64,000 nt of DNA from an uncultured Alphaproteobacteria bacterium (GTDB lineage: Bacteria > Pseudomonadota > Alphaproteobacteria > HIMB59). This document shows, piece by piece, positions 51,492-60,342 of the stretch. A program made the translations under genes and the position numbers. Location: the NCBI GenBank assembly GCA_902527045.1, contig CABZNL010000002.1:62001-126000 (forward strand), given 5' to 3'. The notes under the pieces were generated by a model. The model did no database searches and was not told where the DNA came from. It saw only the letters and a list, made by a program, of their open reading frames with translations. The number at the start of each line of letters is the position of its first letter. The stretch's first letter is position 1.

Positions 51492-52529
51492 TTATTTTAA
51501 CCACTGATTAACTTTATTATGGTCTTTGAGTGTAGCTTCATTGCCATGTGCAAAATGTTTGCTCATGTCAGGATAATACTTAAAAGAAATTGGTTTTCTT
51601 CCCATAGCTACTGCCATTTCTCTTACATGATGAGGGTCTGCTCCACAACAAATACCAATAAAGTTTACATTTAACTCCATACAGTTTTTCGTAAATTCGG
51701 CCATTTCAAATCTATTACATGTAAGTCCATCTAAAGCTATATGAGAGACGTTCCCATCAATACAGCCACAATTTGGATCTTTGATATACATATGCGTAGG
51801 GTACTCTTCATTTGTTCTGTAAGGAACAGGCAATGCTGCAACATGACAAGATACTTGTTTTCTAATATCAGGAAGTAATTTCATCATCATATCTGGTCCT
51901 CTGTAACAATTAAGTCCAACAACATCAGCTCCATGATCTTCTAAAATTTTACAAGCTTCAGCTGCTGTATGACCATCTCTGGTTTTATCTCCTTTGTGTA
52001 TCGCCAAATTCACAACTGCAATTAAACCAGCATTCTTTATTTCTTTAAGAGCAATTTTAGCCTCCTCAGTCCAACTAATCGTCTCCGCAATAATAAAATC
52101 AACATTATCTTCTTTAGCCCAAGCAATTTGTTCAGCAAACATTTTTTGACAGTCAATATGGGATTGTTTGTTGTTTGGGTCATAAATATTCGTGTTAGCA
52201 ACATTTCCTGCAATCATTAAGTCTAAATCGGGAAATTCATTTGCAGCATCTCTGGCAATTTTTAAAGCATTTTTTTGAAGAGGTTCTAGTAACTCTTCTT
52301 TACCTATTAGTCGAAGTTTTTCACGATGGCCGTAGTACGTAAAAGCTTGGACAACATCACTACCAGAACGAATAAACTCGCGGTGAAGTTGAGTGACTAC
52401 CTCTGGATGCTCAAGAACAACTTCAGGTACATAAGAACCTGCTTGAAGATAACCCCTTCTTTCCATAGCAAAAAGATATCCCTCAGCACATAAAATAGGC
52501 CCTTTGTTTAATCTTTCTATAAGGTCCAT
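51492..52529 (-). CDS. bhmT: Betaine-homocysteine S-methyltransferase
   Basis: BHMT moves a methyl group from glycine betaine to homocysteine, giving methionine and dimethylglycine. The 345-residue protein parallels vertebrate BHMT from the N-terminus: ERLNKGPILCAEGYLFAMERRGYL, the HPEVVTQLHREFIRSGSDVVQAFTYY segment, and the zinc cysteines GLNCYRGP (Cys208) and GICCGADPHH (Cys294-295). The conserved substrate aspartate near the start is replaced by glutamate (AEG for DGG). It is divergent from the dimethylglycine dehydrogenase operon, which would consume its product. A GGGGGA-type ribosome-binding sequence precedes it. Confidence 0.92.
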   Translation of the reverse strand: MDLIERLNKGPILCAEGYLFAMERRGYLQAGSYVPEVVLEHPEVVTQLHREFIRSGSDVVQAFTYYGHREKLRLIGKEELLEPLQKNALKIARDAANEFPDLDLMIAGNVANTNIYDPNNKQSHIDCQKMFAEQIAWAKEDNVDFIIAETISWTEEAKIALKEIKNAGLIAVVNLAIHKGDKTRDGHTAAEACKILEDHGADVVGLNCYRGPDMMMKLLPDIRKQVSCHVAALPVPYRTNEEYPTHMYIKDPNCGCIDGNVSHIALDGLTCNRFEMAEFTKNCMELNVNFIGICCGADPHHVREMAVAMGRKPISFKYYPDMSKHFAHGNEATLKDHNKVNQWLK

Positions 52530-52565
52530 TTCAATTCCCCCAATTAAATTTTTATGATAATTATT

Positions 52566-52583
52566 ATTACTTTCATAAGTAAT
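52566..52583. promoter_or_regulatory. Palindrome between bhmT and the dmgdh operon, candidate operator
   Basis: ATTACTT-TCAT-AAGTAAT is a perfect inverted repeat with 7-base arms in the 80-base divergent intergenic region. A second perfect palindrome, AGTTTAAACT (52600-52609), abuts the ATG of the rightward gene. Placement suggests joint control of both transcription units. No regulator gene is adjacent, and AT-rich DNA produces some palindromes by chance. Confidence 0.4.
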
Positions 52584-52609
52584 TTCTATTGAAAAATTAA
52601 GTTTAAACT

Positions 52610-53467
52610 ATGAATTATGTAAATAAAATTAAGTCACTACCTATCTGGAAAGGTAATATCTCTTTAAATCCCATAGAAGGAGGAATTACAAATTATAATT
52701 ATTTAGTCAAAGATGGTTCATCAGAATATGTAGTAAGAATGGGAGAGGATATTCCTGAGCATTTAGTCTATAGATCTAATGAATTAAACGTAAGTAAAGC
52801 GGCTCATGCTATTGGAGTGTCCCCCAAATTGATACACTTTGAGCCGGGTGTGATGGTTTTTGATTATATTCAATGTAAAACTCTTGATCCTGAAAGTGTT
52901 AGGGTCAACCTTGATAAAATTATACCCATCATTAAAAAAATTCATTTTGAAATGCCAAATCAATTAAATGGTCAGTCAATAATTTTTTGGGTTTTTTATG
53001 TAATTAAATATTATTCTAATTTTTTAAAAAAAAATAACTCAAGTCATGTTTTAATAATTCAAGAACTAATTAAAAAATCAGAAACACTAGAGAAATTATC
53101 TTCTCCTAGGGATATAGTATTTGGCCACAATGATTTCTTGGCTGCAAATTTTTTAGATGATGGTTCAAAAATTTGGGTAGTTGATTGGGAATATGGTGGA
53201 TTTAATGATCCATTATTTGATATTGGGGGCCTAGCTTCGAATAATGATTTTGATACTGAATTAGAAAACCACTGTTTAGAATTATATTATGATCAAAAAC
53301 CATCAAAAGAACTTCTCATAAGATATAATGCAATGAAGGCAGCAAGTCTCCTTAGAGAAACGATGTGGAGTATGGTATCAGAGATTACTTCAAATTTAGA
53401 ATTTGATTATTCTAAATACACCGAAGAAAACTTAACAAAATTTAATAACACTTTTGAAAGCCTTTAA
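52610..53467 (+). CDS. Choline kinase-like / aminoglycoside-phosphotransferase-fold protein
   Basis: The 285-residue protein has the kinase-like fold used by LicA-type choline kinases. An N-terminal LNPIEGGITNYNYLVK lobe with EYVVRMGED precedes the catalytic VFGHNDFLAANFL (Brenner motif H-N-D-x-x-x-x-N). The metal-binding WVVDWEYGGFNDPLFDIGGLA follows. A conserved SLLRETMWSMVSE helix is also typical. It overlaps the dimethylglycine dehydrogenase by one base. Whether it phosphorylates choline, a methylated amine or another small molecule is not known; context points to the betaine pathway. Confidence 0.82.
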   Translation: MNYVNKIKSLPIWKGNISLNPIEGGITNYNYLVKDGSSEYVVRMGEDIPEHLVYRSNELNVSKAAHAIGVSPKLIHFEPGVMVFDYIQCKTLDPESVRVNLDKIIPIIKKIHFEMPNQLNGQSIIFWVFYVIKYYSNFLKKNNSSHVLIIQELIKKSETLEKLSSPRDIVFGHNDFLAANFLDDGSKIWVVDWEYGGFNDPLFDIGGLASNNDFDTELENHCLELYYDQKPSKELLIRYNAMKAASLLRETMWSMVSEITSNLEFDYSKYTEENLTKFNNTFESL

Positions 53468-55899
53468 TGATTAAAAGTTCAAAAATTGTAATTATTGGTG
53501 GAGGTATAGTTGGTTGTTCAACAGCTTATCATTTGGCAAACTTAGGTTTAGAAGTTTGTTTAATTGAAAGTGGTAAACTTACAGCAGGGAGTACTTGGCA
53601 CGCCGCAGGTTTAGTTGGACAATTGAGAACAAATGCAAATATTACTCAATTATTAGGTTACTCTGTAGATCTTTATGACAAATTAGAAAAAGAAACTGGT
53701 CTTAGCACAGGTTGGAAAATGAATGGTGGATTGAGGTTGGCATGTAATAAAGAGAGATGGCAAGAGGTATTGAGACAAACAACTACTGCCCATTCTTTTG
53801 GTCTTGAGATGGAGCTATTATCTCCTAAAGAAGCACAAGATTTATGGCCTATCATGAATATTGATGATGTATATGGAGCTGCATTTCTCCCAACTGATGG
53901 ACAAGCTAATCCCACGGATATCTCTCAAGCTTTAGCTAAAGGAGCTCGTAACAAGGGAGCTAAAATAATTGAAGAAACCAAGGCTTCTAAAGTTGTAATT
54001 GAAGATGGAAAAATCATCGCAGTTGAGACAGATAAAGGAACAATTCAATGTGAAAAAATCGTTTGTTGTTGTGGTCAATGGACCAGACAGTTCGCTCAAA
54101 CCGTAGGTGTTAATGTACCTTTGGTATCATTTCAGCATCAATATTTAGTAACTGAAAAAATAGATGGAGTTGAGTCTAGCTTACCTACCTTAAGGGATCC
54201 AGATCGTTTAATATATTTTAAAGAGGAAGTTGGAGGCTTAGCAATGGGAGGATACGAGCCTAATCCTTTGTCGTGGGCAAAAAAATCTGTTCCTGATAAT
54301 TTTCATTTTTCTTTGTTAGATTCTGACTATGATCACTTTGAACAAATTATGAATAATGCTCTTGGTAGAGTTCCAAAATTAGATACAGCAGGCATTAAAG
54401 AACTTATTAACGGTCCAGAAAGCTTTACTCCTGATGGAAATTTTATTTTAGGAGAGAGCCCAGAACTAAATAACTTCTATGTGGGCGCAGGTTTTAATGC
54501 ATATGGTATTGCTGCAGGAGGTGGAGCAGGAATGGCTCTTGCAGAGTGGGTTGCTAACGGTCGTCCCCCGTATGATTTATGGCCTGTTGATATTAGAAGA
54601 TTTGGAAAACCCCATCAAGATTTAGAATGGGTGAGAAAAAGAACTTATGAAGCATACGCCAAGCACTACACCATGGCTTGGCCTTATGAGGAACATTCAT
54701 CAGTTAGACAATTTAAAACATCACCTATTTATGAAAATTTAAAAAAAGCCAATGCCTGCTTTGGAGAAAAAATGGGATGGGAAAGACCAAATTGGTTTGC
54801 TCCTCCAGGCACAGAGCCAAAAGATATATACAGTTTTAATAAACAAAATTGGTTTGAAGTTGTTGGTAATGAAGTTAAGGCAACCAGAGAGGCTGCTGTG
54901 TTGATAGATCAAACATCTTTTGCAAAATTTATTGTATCAGGGGAGGACTCTCAAAAAGCGATGGAGTTTTTATGTGCCAATAATGTTAATAAACCAATTG
55001 GTTCAACAGTTTACACACAGATGTTAAATCATAACGGAGGAATAGAGTGCGATGTCACATTAACTGTTATTGCTAAAGACACTTACTACATTATTACAGG
55101 AACTGGGTTTATGACTCATGACTTTAATTGGATAACCTCAAATATTCCAAAAGATTATAAAGTGAATGTAAAAAATATTACTTTTGATAATTCTGTTTTT
55201 TCCTTAATGGGTCCAAATTCTAGAAAAATCCTCCAAGGCCTTACTGACACAGACTTATCAAATAAGAATTTCCCATTTGCCTCATATAAAAAAATTAAAA
55301 TTGCTTCCATTGAGGTAAATGCAATAAGAATAACATATATGGGCGAATTGGGTTGGGAATTACACTTTCCAATCGAACAGGCATCGGATGTTTATGAAAA
55401 AATAATGGATTATGGAAGTCAATACGGATTAATTAACGCTGGGTATAGATGTATTGAGAGTTGTCGACTTGAAAAAGGCTACCGAGCTTGGGGCTCTGAT
55501 ATAGGTCCTGATCACACACCTTTAGAAGCTGGTTTGATTTGGGCAACAAAAATTAATAGCGATATAGATTTCATAGGAAAACAAGCATTACTAAATCAAA
55601 AAAATCTTGGAATAAAAAAAATATTTGCAGGTTTTACATGCGATGATCCTGAGCAAATTATTCTTGGAAGAGAGACGATATTTAGAAATGGTAAACAAGT
55701 AGGTTGGCTTTCTAGTGGGGGATTTGGATATACAATTGGAAAACCTATTGGCTATGGTTATGTTAGAAGTAATGAAATTATTGATAAAGATTTTTTACTT
55801 GAGGGAGACTACGAATTAGAAATAGCTACAAAAAAAGTACCTTGTAAAATTCATCTTCAATCTATCTATGATAAAGAAATGATTAAAATCAAATCTTAA
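53467..55899 (+). CDS. dmgdh: Dimethylglycine/sarcosine dehydrogenase (FAD and THF-dependent)
   Basis: This enzyme oxidatively demethylates dimethylglycine (or sarcosine), passing electrons to ETF and the C1 unit to tetrahydrofolate. The 810-residue protein has an N-terminal FAD motif VIIGGGIVGCSTAYHL and GSTWHAAGL, whose His45 aligns with the covalently flavinylated histidine of mammalian DMGDH. The middle NFYVGAGFNAYGIAAGGGAGMALAEWV closes the oxidase domain. From about residue 430 a GcvT-like folate domain follows (YMGELGWELHFP, CRLEKGYRAWGSDI). etfB-etfA lie just downstream. The substrate could be dimethylglycine, sarcosine or both. Confidence 0.92.
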   Translation: MIKSSKIVIIGGGIVGCSTAYHLANLGLEVCLIESGKLTAGSTWHAAGLVGQLRTNANITQLLGYSVDLYDKLEKETGLSTGWKMNGGLRLACNKERWQEVLRQTTTAHSFGLEMELLSPKEAQDLWPIMNIDDVYGAAFLPTDGQANPTDISQALAKGARNKGAKIIEETKASKVVIEDGKIIAVETDKGTIQCEKIVCCCGQWTRQFAQTVGVNVPLVSFQHQYLVTEKIDGVESSLPTLRDPDRLIYFKEEVGGLAMGGYEPNPLSWAKKSVPDNFHFSLLDSDYDHFEQIMNNALGRVPKLDTAGIKELINGPESFTPDGNFILGESPELNNFYVGAGFNAYGIAAGGGAGMALAEWVANGRPPYDLWPVDIRRFGKPHQDLEWVRKRTYEAYAKHYTMAWPYEEHSSVRQFKTSPIYENLKKANACFGEKMGWERPNWFAPPGTEPKDIYSFNKQNWFEVVGNEVKATREAAVLIDQTSFAKFIVSGEDSQKAMEFLCANNVNKPIGSTVYTQMLNHNGGIECDVTLTVIAKDTYYIITGTGFMTHDFNWITSNIPKDYKVNVKNITFDNSVFSLMGPNSRKILQGLTDTDLSNKNFPFASYKKIKIASIEVNAIRITYMGELGWELHFPIEQASDVYEKIMDYGSQYGLINAGYRCIESCRLEKGYRAWGSDIGPDHTPLEAGLIWATKINSDIDFIGKQALLNQKNLGIKKIFAGFTCDDPEQIILGRETIFRNGKQVGWLSSGGFGYTIGKPIGYGYVRSNEIIDKDFLLEGDYELEIATKKVPCKIHLQSIYDKEMIKIKS

Positions 55900-56434
55900 G
55901 TTCTTTAATTTTAAAGAGTATATATTTAGTTACAATATTCTGTGGTTTATTAGATCTAAGCAACTTATAGATATCATTTTTTTTTAAAGAAACTATTTTT
56001 ATAAATTCTCCTTCTTGAGGATTAGAGATTTTAAAATTTTTAATCTCTGGAACTTTAGCCAAGTAGATATCTGTCATTTCTTCTAAAATATCTGGAGCAA
56101 TTATCAATGTGTCTAACTTTTTTAAAACTAAAGGTTTAACTCCTAGTTCTTCTTGAATCTCTCTTTTTATTGCTTCACGACTTGTTTCATTTTTATTTAT
56201 TCCCCCTGCTACAATTTCAAGAGGAGATGAGGACAGTTTGCTAAAATAATAGGTAGGTCTGAATTGTTTTATAAAATAAAATAATTTTAATTTTTCATTA
56301 TAGCATATGGCAGATACACTATTCCCATTAAAAACATAATTTTCTTTAATTTCAGTAGATTCATTTTTTTTGTCAAATTTGATATTTAGTTCAAAAAAAT
56401 TTTTATAAATTCTCTTTTTTTTAATATTTTCCAT
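55889..56434 (-). CDS. Nudix hydrolase, ADP-ribose pyrophosphatase-like
   Basis: The 181-residue protein carries a complete Nudix box, GGINKNETSREAIKREIQEELGV, fitting G-x5-E-x7-R-E-U-x-E-E-x-G-U. EIVAGG before the box and the IKQFRP segment upstream are typical of ADP-sugar diphosphatases (NudF group). The remainder is Lys-rich and diverged. It overlaps the end of the dehydrogenase gene by eleven bases in convergent orientation. Substrate is probably ADP-ribose or a similar nucleoside diphosphate derivative. Confidence 0.87.
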   Translation of the reverse strand: MENIKKKRIYKNFFELNIKFDKKNESTEIKENYVFNGNSVSAICYNEKLKLFYFIKQFRPTYYFSKLSSSPLEIVAGGINKNETSREAIKREIQEELGVKPLVLKKLDTLIIAPDILEEMTDIYLAKVPEIKNFKISNPQEGEFIKIVSLKKNDIYKLLRSNKPQNIVTKYILFKIKELKI

Positions 56435-56487
56435 ATTTTTTTGTATCTTGTATCTTAATAAAGTTAGTTTATTTTATTGAAATTCAA

Positions 56488-57237
56488 ATGAAAGTTTTAG
56501 TTGCTGTAAAAAGAGTTGTCGACTACAAGGTCCAGATCAGGGTCAAAAGTGATAATAGTGGAGTAGAAACTCAAAATGTAAAAATGTCAGTGAACCCTCC
56601 TGATGAGAACGCAATCGAAGAAGCTGTTAAACTAAAAGAACAAGGCCTAGCTTCAGAAACTATTGCAGTATCAATTGGTGATGAAAAATCCCAAGATGTT
56701 TTAAGGACATCTATGGCGATGGGTATAGATAAATCAATTTTAGTAAAAACACAAAATACTTTAGAACCCTTAGCTGTTGCTAAAACACTTATGAAATTGA
56801 TAGAAAAAGAAAAACCAAATTTAGTCCTATTGGGTAAACAAGCTATTGATGATGACTCTAATCAAACTGGCCAAATTCTATCTGCTTTACTAAAATGGCC
56901 ACAAGGCTGCTTTATCTCAAATTTAAAAATTGAAGGCAATAAAGTTTCCATCTCAAGAGAAATAGATGAGGGAATTGAAAATTTAGAAACAAGTTTACCT
57001 GCTGTTCTCACTTGTGATTTAAGACTTAATACCCCACGTTTTGCTTCTTTACCAAACATAATGAAAGCTAAAAAAAAACCTTTAGATATAATTGATATTG
57101 ACTCATTAGGAGTAGATACAACACCTAGAATTAAAACATTAAAAGTTATAGAACCTCCTAAAAGAAAAGCAGGAGTAATGGTCAGTGATGTAAAAGAATT
57201 AGTTAAAAAATTAAAGTATGAGGCAAAAGTTATTTAA
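56488..57237 (+). CDS. etfB: Electron transfer flavoprotein subunit beta
   Basis: EtfB pairs with EtfA to carry electrons from dehydrogenases to ETF-QO. The 249-residue protein begins MKVLVAVKRVVDYKVQIRVK and has NPPDENAIEEAVKLKEQG, the AMP-binding LVLLGKQAIDDDSNQTGQ and the LPAVLTCDLRLNTPRFASLPNIMKAKKKP signature. It starts the etfB-etfA-etfqo operon, downstream of two dehydrogenase genes it could serve. Confidence 0.96.
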   Translation: MKVLVAVKRVVDYKVQIRVKSDNSGVETQNVKMSVNPPDENAIEEAVKLKEQGLASETIAVSIGDEKSQDVLRTSMAMGIDKSILVKTQNTLEPLAVAKTLMKLIEKEKPNLVLLGKQAIDDDSNQTGQILSALLKWPQGCFISNLKIEGNKVSISREIDEGIENLETSLPAVLTCDLRLNTPRFASLPNIMKAKKKPLDIIDIDSLGVDTTPRIKTLKVIEPPKRKAGVMVSDVKELVKKLKYEAKVI

Positions 57238-58191
57238 ATGGCGGTATTAGTAATAGCTGAGCATGATAATATTAATTTAAAATCTTCAACTTTAAATACA
57301 ATCACTGCTGCTAAAAAACTAAGTGATGATATTCACCTTTTTATCTTAGGTAGTAATATAGGCGAACTAGCTAATAAGTCTAAAGACATACACTTTCTCT
57401 CTAAAGTTATCAAGTGTGATAATGAAAAATTGAAAAATTTCTTACCAGAATTATCAGCGCCTTTAATTTCTAATCTAGCTGAAAACTATTCTCATATTCT
57501 TGCACCTGCTAGTACATTTGGGAAAAACCTTTTACCAAGAGTCTCTGCTCTATTAGATATAACTCAAATTAGTGATGTCATTGATATTGTTTCAAATGAT
57601 ACCTTTGTTAGGCCCATATACGCAGGGAATGCTATTTCTCAAGTACAAACTAACCAAAAAATTAACCTGTTAACCATTAGGCCAACTTCTTTTGAAAAAT
57701 CTGAAGACTCTGGTGGAGATGCATCTATTGAGGAAATTCCTTTTGTTGATACTGACCTAAAAACTATTTTCATTAATAGAGAAGTTTCAAAAAGTGATAG
57801 ACCAGAGCTTGGCAATGCAAGAATTGTTGTATCTGGTGGTAGAGGTTTAGAAAATTCGGATAATTTTAAATTATTATATGAATTAGCTGATAAATTAAAT
57901 GCAGCTGTTGGAGCCTCAAGAGCTGCAGTAGACTCTGGTTACATAGGTAATGAATATCAAGTTGGTCAAACAGGCAAAATGGTAGCCCCAGAACTCTATA
58001 TAGCGATAGGGATATCTGGAGCAATTCAACATCTTGCAGGAATGAAAGAAAGTAAAGTAATTGTTGCTATAAATAAGGATTTAGAAGCACCTATTTTTAA
58101 TGTTGCTGATTACGGTCTGTCTTCGGATCTTTTTCAAGCCATACCAGAAATTATTAAAGAGTTAGATCTACTTAATCAGATAGAATCGTAA
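57238..58191 (+). CDS. etfA: Electron transfer flavoprotein subunit alpha
   Basis: The 317-residue protein starts directly after etfB with MAVLVIAEHDN. Its C-terminal FAD-binding domain has RIVVSGGRGLEN and AAVGASRAAVDSGYI. EYQVGQTGKMVAPELYIAIGISGAIQHLAGMK is the ETF-alpha signature. It completes the ETF dimer. The gap of 24 bases to etfqo keeps it in one operon. Confidence 0.96.
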   Translation: MAVLVIAEHDNINLKSSTLNTITAAKKLSDDIHLFILGSNIGELANKSKDIHFLSKVIKCDNEKLKNFLPELSAPLISNLAENYSHILAPASTFGKNLLPRVSALLDITQISDVIDIVSNDTFVRPIYAGNAISQVQTNQKINLLTIRPTSFEKSEDSGGDASIEEIPFVDTDLKTIFINREVSKSDRPELGNARIVVSGGRGLENSDNFKLLYELADKLNAAVGASRAAVDSGYIGNEYQVGQTGKMVAPELYIAIGISGAIQHLAGMKESKVIVAINKDLEAPIFNVADYGLSSDLFQAIPEIIKELDLLNQIES

Positions 58192-58215
58192 TATTTAGTA
58201 TATTATTTAATTGAA

Positions 58216-59853
58216 ATGTCAGAAATTGTAAGAGAAGAGTTAAGCTATGATGTTGTGATAGTTGGTGCTGGGCCAGCTGGTTTATCTACAGCTATAAAAT
58301 TAAAACAGTTAAACACTGAACTCTCTGTTTGTATTTTAGAAAAATCCTCTGAGGTAGGGGCACATATTCTTAGCGGAAATGTTTTTGAAACAAAAGCATT
58401 GGATGAACTTATACCAAATTGGAAAGTTTTAGACTCTCCAGTTAAAACTGATGTTCGATCAGAGGACTTTTTATTTTATACAAATAATAAAAGTATAAAA
58501 ATTCCAAATTTTTTACTCCCAAAAGCATTACAAAACCATGGTAACTACATAATTAGTTTATCGAACCTTTGTAAGTGGTTAGGAGAATTTGCAGAAAATT
58601 TAGGTGTAGAAATTTTTCCAGGATTTGCTGCGAGTAAATTAATTTATGATGAGTCCAATCAAGTCATAGGAGTTCAAACTGGTGACATGGGTTTGGACAA
58701 AGAAAATAATCCCAAAGATAATTTTGAGCCTGGAATTAATATTAAAGGTAAAGTGACAGTATTATCTGAAGGATGTAGAGGTCATCTTGGAAAAGAAGCT
58801 TTAAAAAAATTTAATTTAGATAAAAATAATAAATCACCACAACAATATGGAATCGGTTTTAAAGAAATCTGGGAAATTAGTCCAGAAAACCATAGTTTAG
58901 GTAAAGTCTCTCACAGTGTTGGTTGGCCCTTGAGTAATGATATTTATGGTGGGAGTTTTTGTTATCATGCTGAAAATAATCAAATATATTTAGGTTACGT
59001 TATAGGTCTTGATTATAAAAATCCTTATCTATCTCCATATGATGAGTTTCAACAATTTAAAACACACCCTGATGTAAAAAAATTACTTCAAGGTGGGAAA
59101 AGAATTTCTTATGGAGCAAGAGCTTTAATCGAAGGTGGTATACAAAGTCTACCTCAAATGCATATGCCTGGAGCACTTTTAATAGGCTGTGATGCAGGAA
59201 CACTGAATATGCCTAAGATTAAAGGTTCCCACACTGCTATGAAGAGTGGAATTATAGCTGCAGAAGTAATCGAAAATCACATCTCTAAAAATGAGGATTT
59301 ATCATCATATGAAGATAAATTTAAAAATTCGTGGGTCTATAAAGAATTACATCAAGCTCGCAATGTGAAACCAAGTTTCCAATGGGGTTTAATTCCTGCA
59401 ATGATATTTACTGGCATTGATCAAAAATTATTTGGAGGGAAGCTTCCTTTTACTCTTCAACACAAACATGCAGATCACGAAACATTAATACCTGCTAAGG
59501 ATGCGAAAAAAATAACATACCCTAAGTATGATGGAGTATTAACTTTTGATAAACCTAGTTCAGTTTATTTGTCTGGAACTAATCATGCAGATGACCAGCC
59601 ATGTCATCTACTTCTCAATGATAAAGATTTATCAACCACATACACAATAGAGGAGTATGATGAACCTGCTCAAAGGTACTGTCCAGCGGGAGTTTATGAA
59701 GTAGAGTTTGATGAAGAACTTCAAAAAAAAGTTTTAAAAATTAATTCTCAAAATTGTATTCATTGTAAAACCTGCGATATTAAAGAACCCTCACAGAACA
59801 TAGAGTGGGTTACGCCTGAAGGCGGTGGCGGACCTATATACTCTGGAACTTAA
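58216..59853 (+). CDS. etfQO: Electron transfer flavoprotein-ubiquinone oxidoreductase
   Basis: ETF-QO takes electrons from reduced ETF to ubiquinone at the membrane. The 545-residue protein has an N-terminal FAD site VVIVGAGPAGLSTAIKLKQ. A quinone/FAD middle contains GALLIGCDAGTLNMPKIKGSHTAMKSG. A C-terminal 4Fe-4S centre has cysteines in QRYCPAGVYE and NSQNCIHCKTCDIKEP. The final WVTPEGGGGPIYSGT is universal in this family. It links the adjacent dimethylglycine and acyl-CoA dehydrogenases to respiration. Its stop shares TTAA with the convergent neighbour. Confidence 0.97.
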   Translation: MSEIVREELSYDVVIVGAGPAGLSTAIKLKQLNTELSVCILEKSSEVGAHILSGNVFETKALDELIPNWKVLDSPVKTDVRSEDFLFYTNNKSIKIPNFLLPKALQNHGNYIISLSNLCKWLGEFAENLGVEIFPGFAASKLIYDESNQVIGVQTGDMGLDKENNPKDNFEPGINIKGKVTVLSEGCRGHLGKEALKKFNLDKNNKSPQQYGIGFKEIWEISPENHSLGKVSHSVGWPLSNDIYGGSFCYHAENNQIYLGYVIGLDYKNPYLSPYDEFQQFKTHPDVKKLLQGGKRISYGARALIEGGIQSLPQMHMPGALLIGCDAGTLNMPKIKGSHTAMKSGIIAAEVIENHISKNEDLSSYEDKFKNSWVYKELHQARNVKPSFQWGLIPAMIFTGIDQKLFGGKLPFTLQHKHADHETLIPAKDAKKITYPKYDGVLTFDKPSSVYLSGTNHADDQPCHLLLNDKDLSTTYTIEEYDEPAQRYCPAGVYEVEFDEELQKKVLKINSQNCIHCKTCDIKEPSQNIEWVTPEGGGGPIYSGT

Positions 59854-60341
59854 CCAAAATCGTATTCAAAATTTTGTGAAGTGGCATTGATGTTTATTAA
59901 CTTAGCACCATGTTTGATATGAAAATGCGTAGCTATGGGCGTCAATGGTGAGAGAGTAATAAAACGATCAACATTGTTCATCTCATCTTTAACAAATTTC
60001 TTTGTATTAAAAATTGTCTCCTTACCCGCACCTCTTTTTCTTGACCAAACAGTGTAAGCAACAGCAATATGCCCATTCTTTTCATGGAAAGCATTTTTGC
60101 TCATTAAATCGAGCTCTTTCATAGTTTGAGGTACTTCATTGCAAAAAGCCAAGCATATGAATCCCTCAACATTCTCATTAGATTTTAAACCATATATTTT
60201 TCTTCCATAAGACGTCCTAAATTCATTGTCTATTTCAGGTCTTATGGGATCTTCACTAGTATCAACAGAGTCAAGTTCAACTAATTCCGCTTTAGATAAC
60301 CATGCAAAAAAATTGCTTAATCTTGTTTTAATTTTTTCCAT
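59850..60341 (-). CDS. Uncharacterised protein with GNAT acetyltransferase-like motif
   Basis: I do not recognise a characterised family. The 163-residue protein shows IAVAYTVWSRKRGAGKE, where R-K-R-G-A-G resembles the acetyl-CoA-binding Q/R-x-x-G-x-G/A loop of GNAT enzymes. RFITLSPLTPIATHFHIKHGAKLI could be the following helix and strand. The N-terminus (about 40 residues) is acidic with no signal. It sits two bases downstream of the acyl-CoA dehydrogenase gene and is probably co-transcribed with it. Function is open. Confidence 0.7.
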   Translation of the reverse strand: MEKIKTRLSNFFAWLSKAELVELDSVDTSEDPIRPEIDNEFRTSYGRKIYGLKSNENVEGFICLAFCNEVPQTMKELDLMSKNAFHEKNGHIAVAYTVWSRKRGAGKETIFNTKKFVKDEMNNVDRFITLSPLTPIATHFHIKHGAKLININATSQNFEYDFG

Positions 60342-60342
60342 T

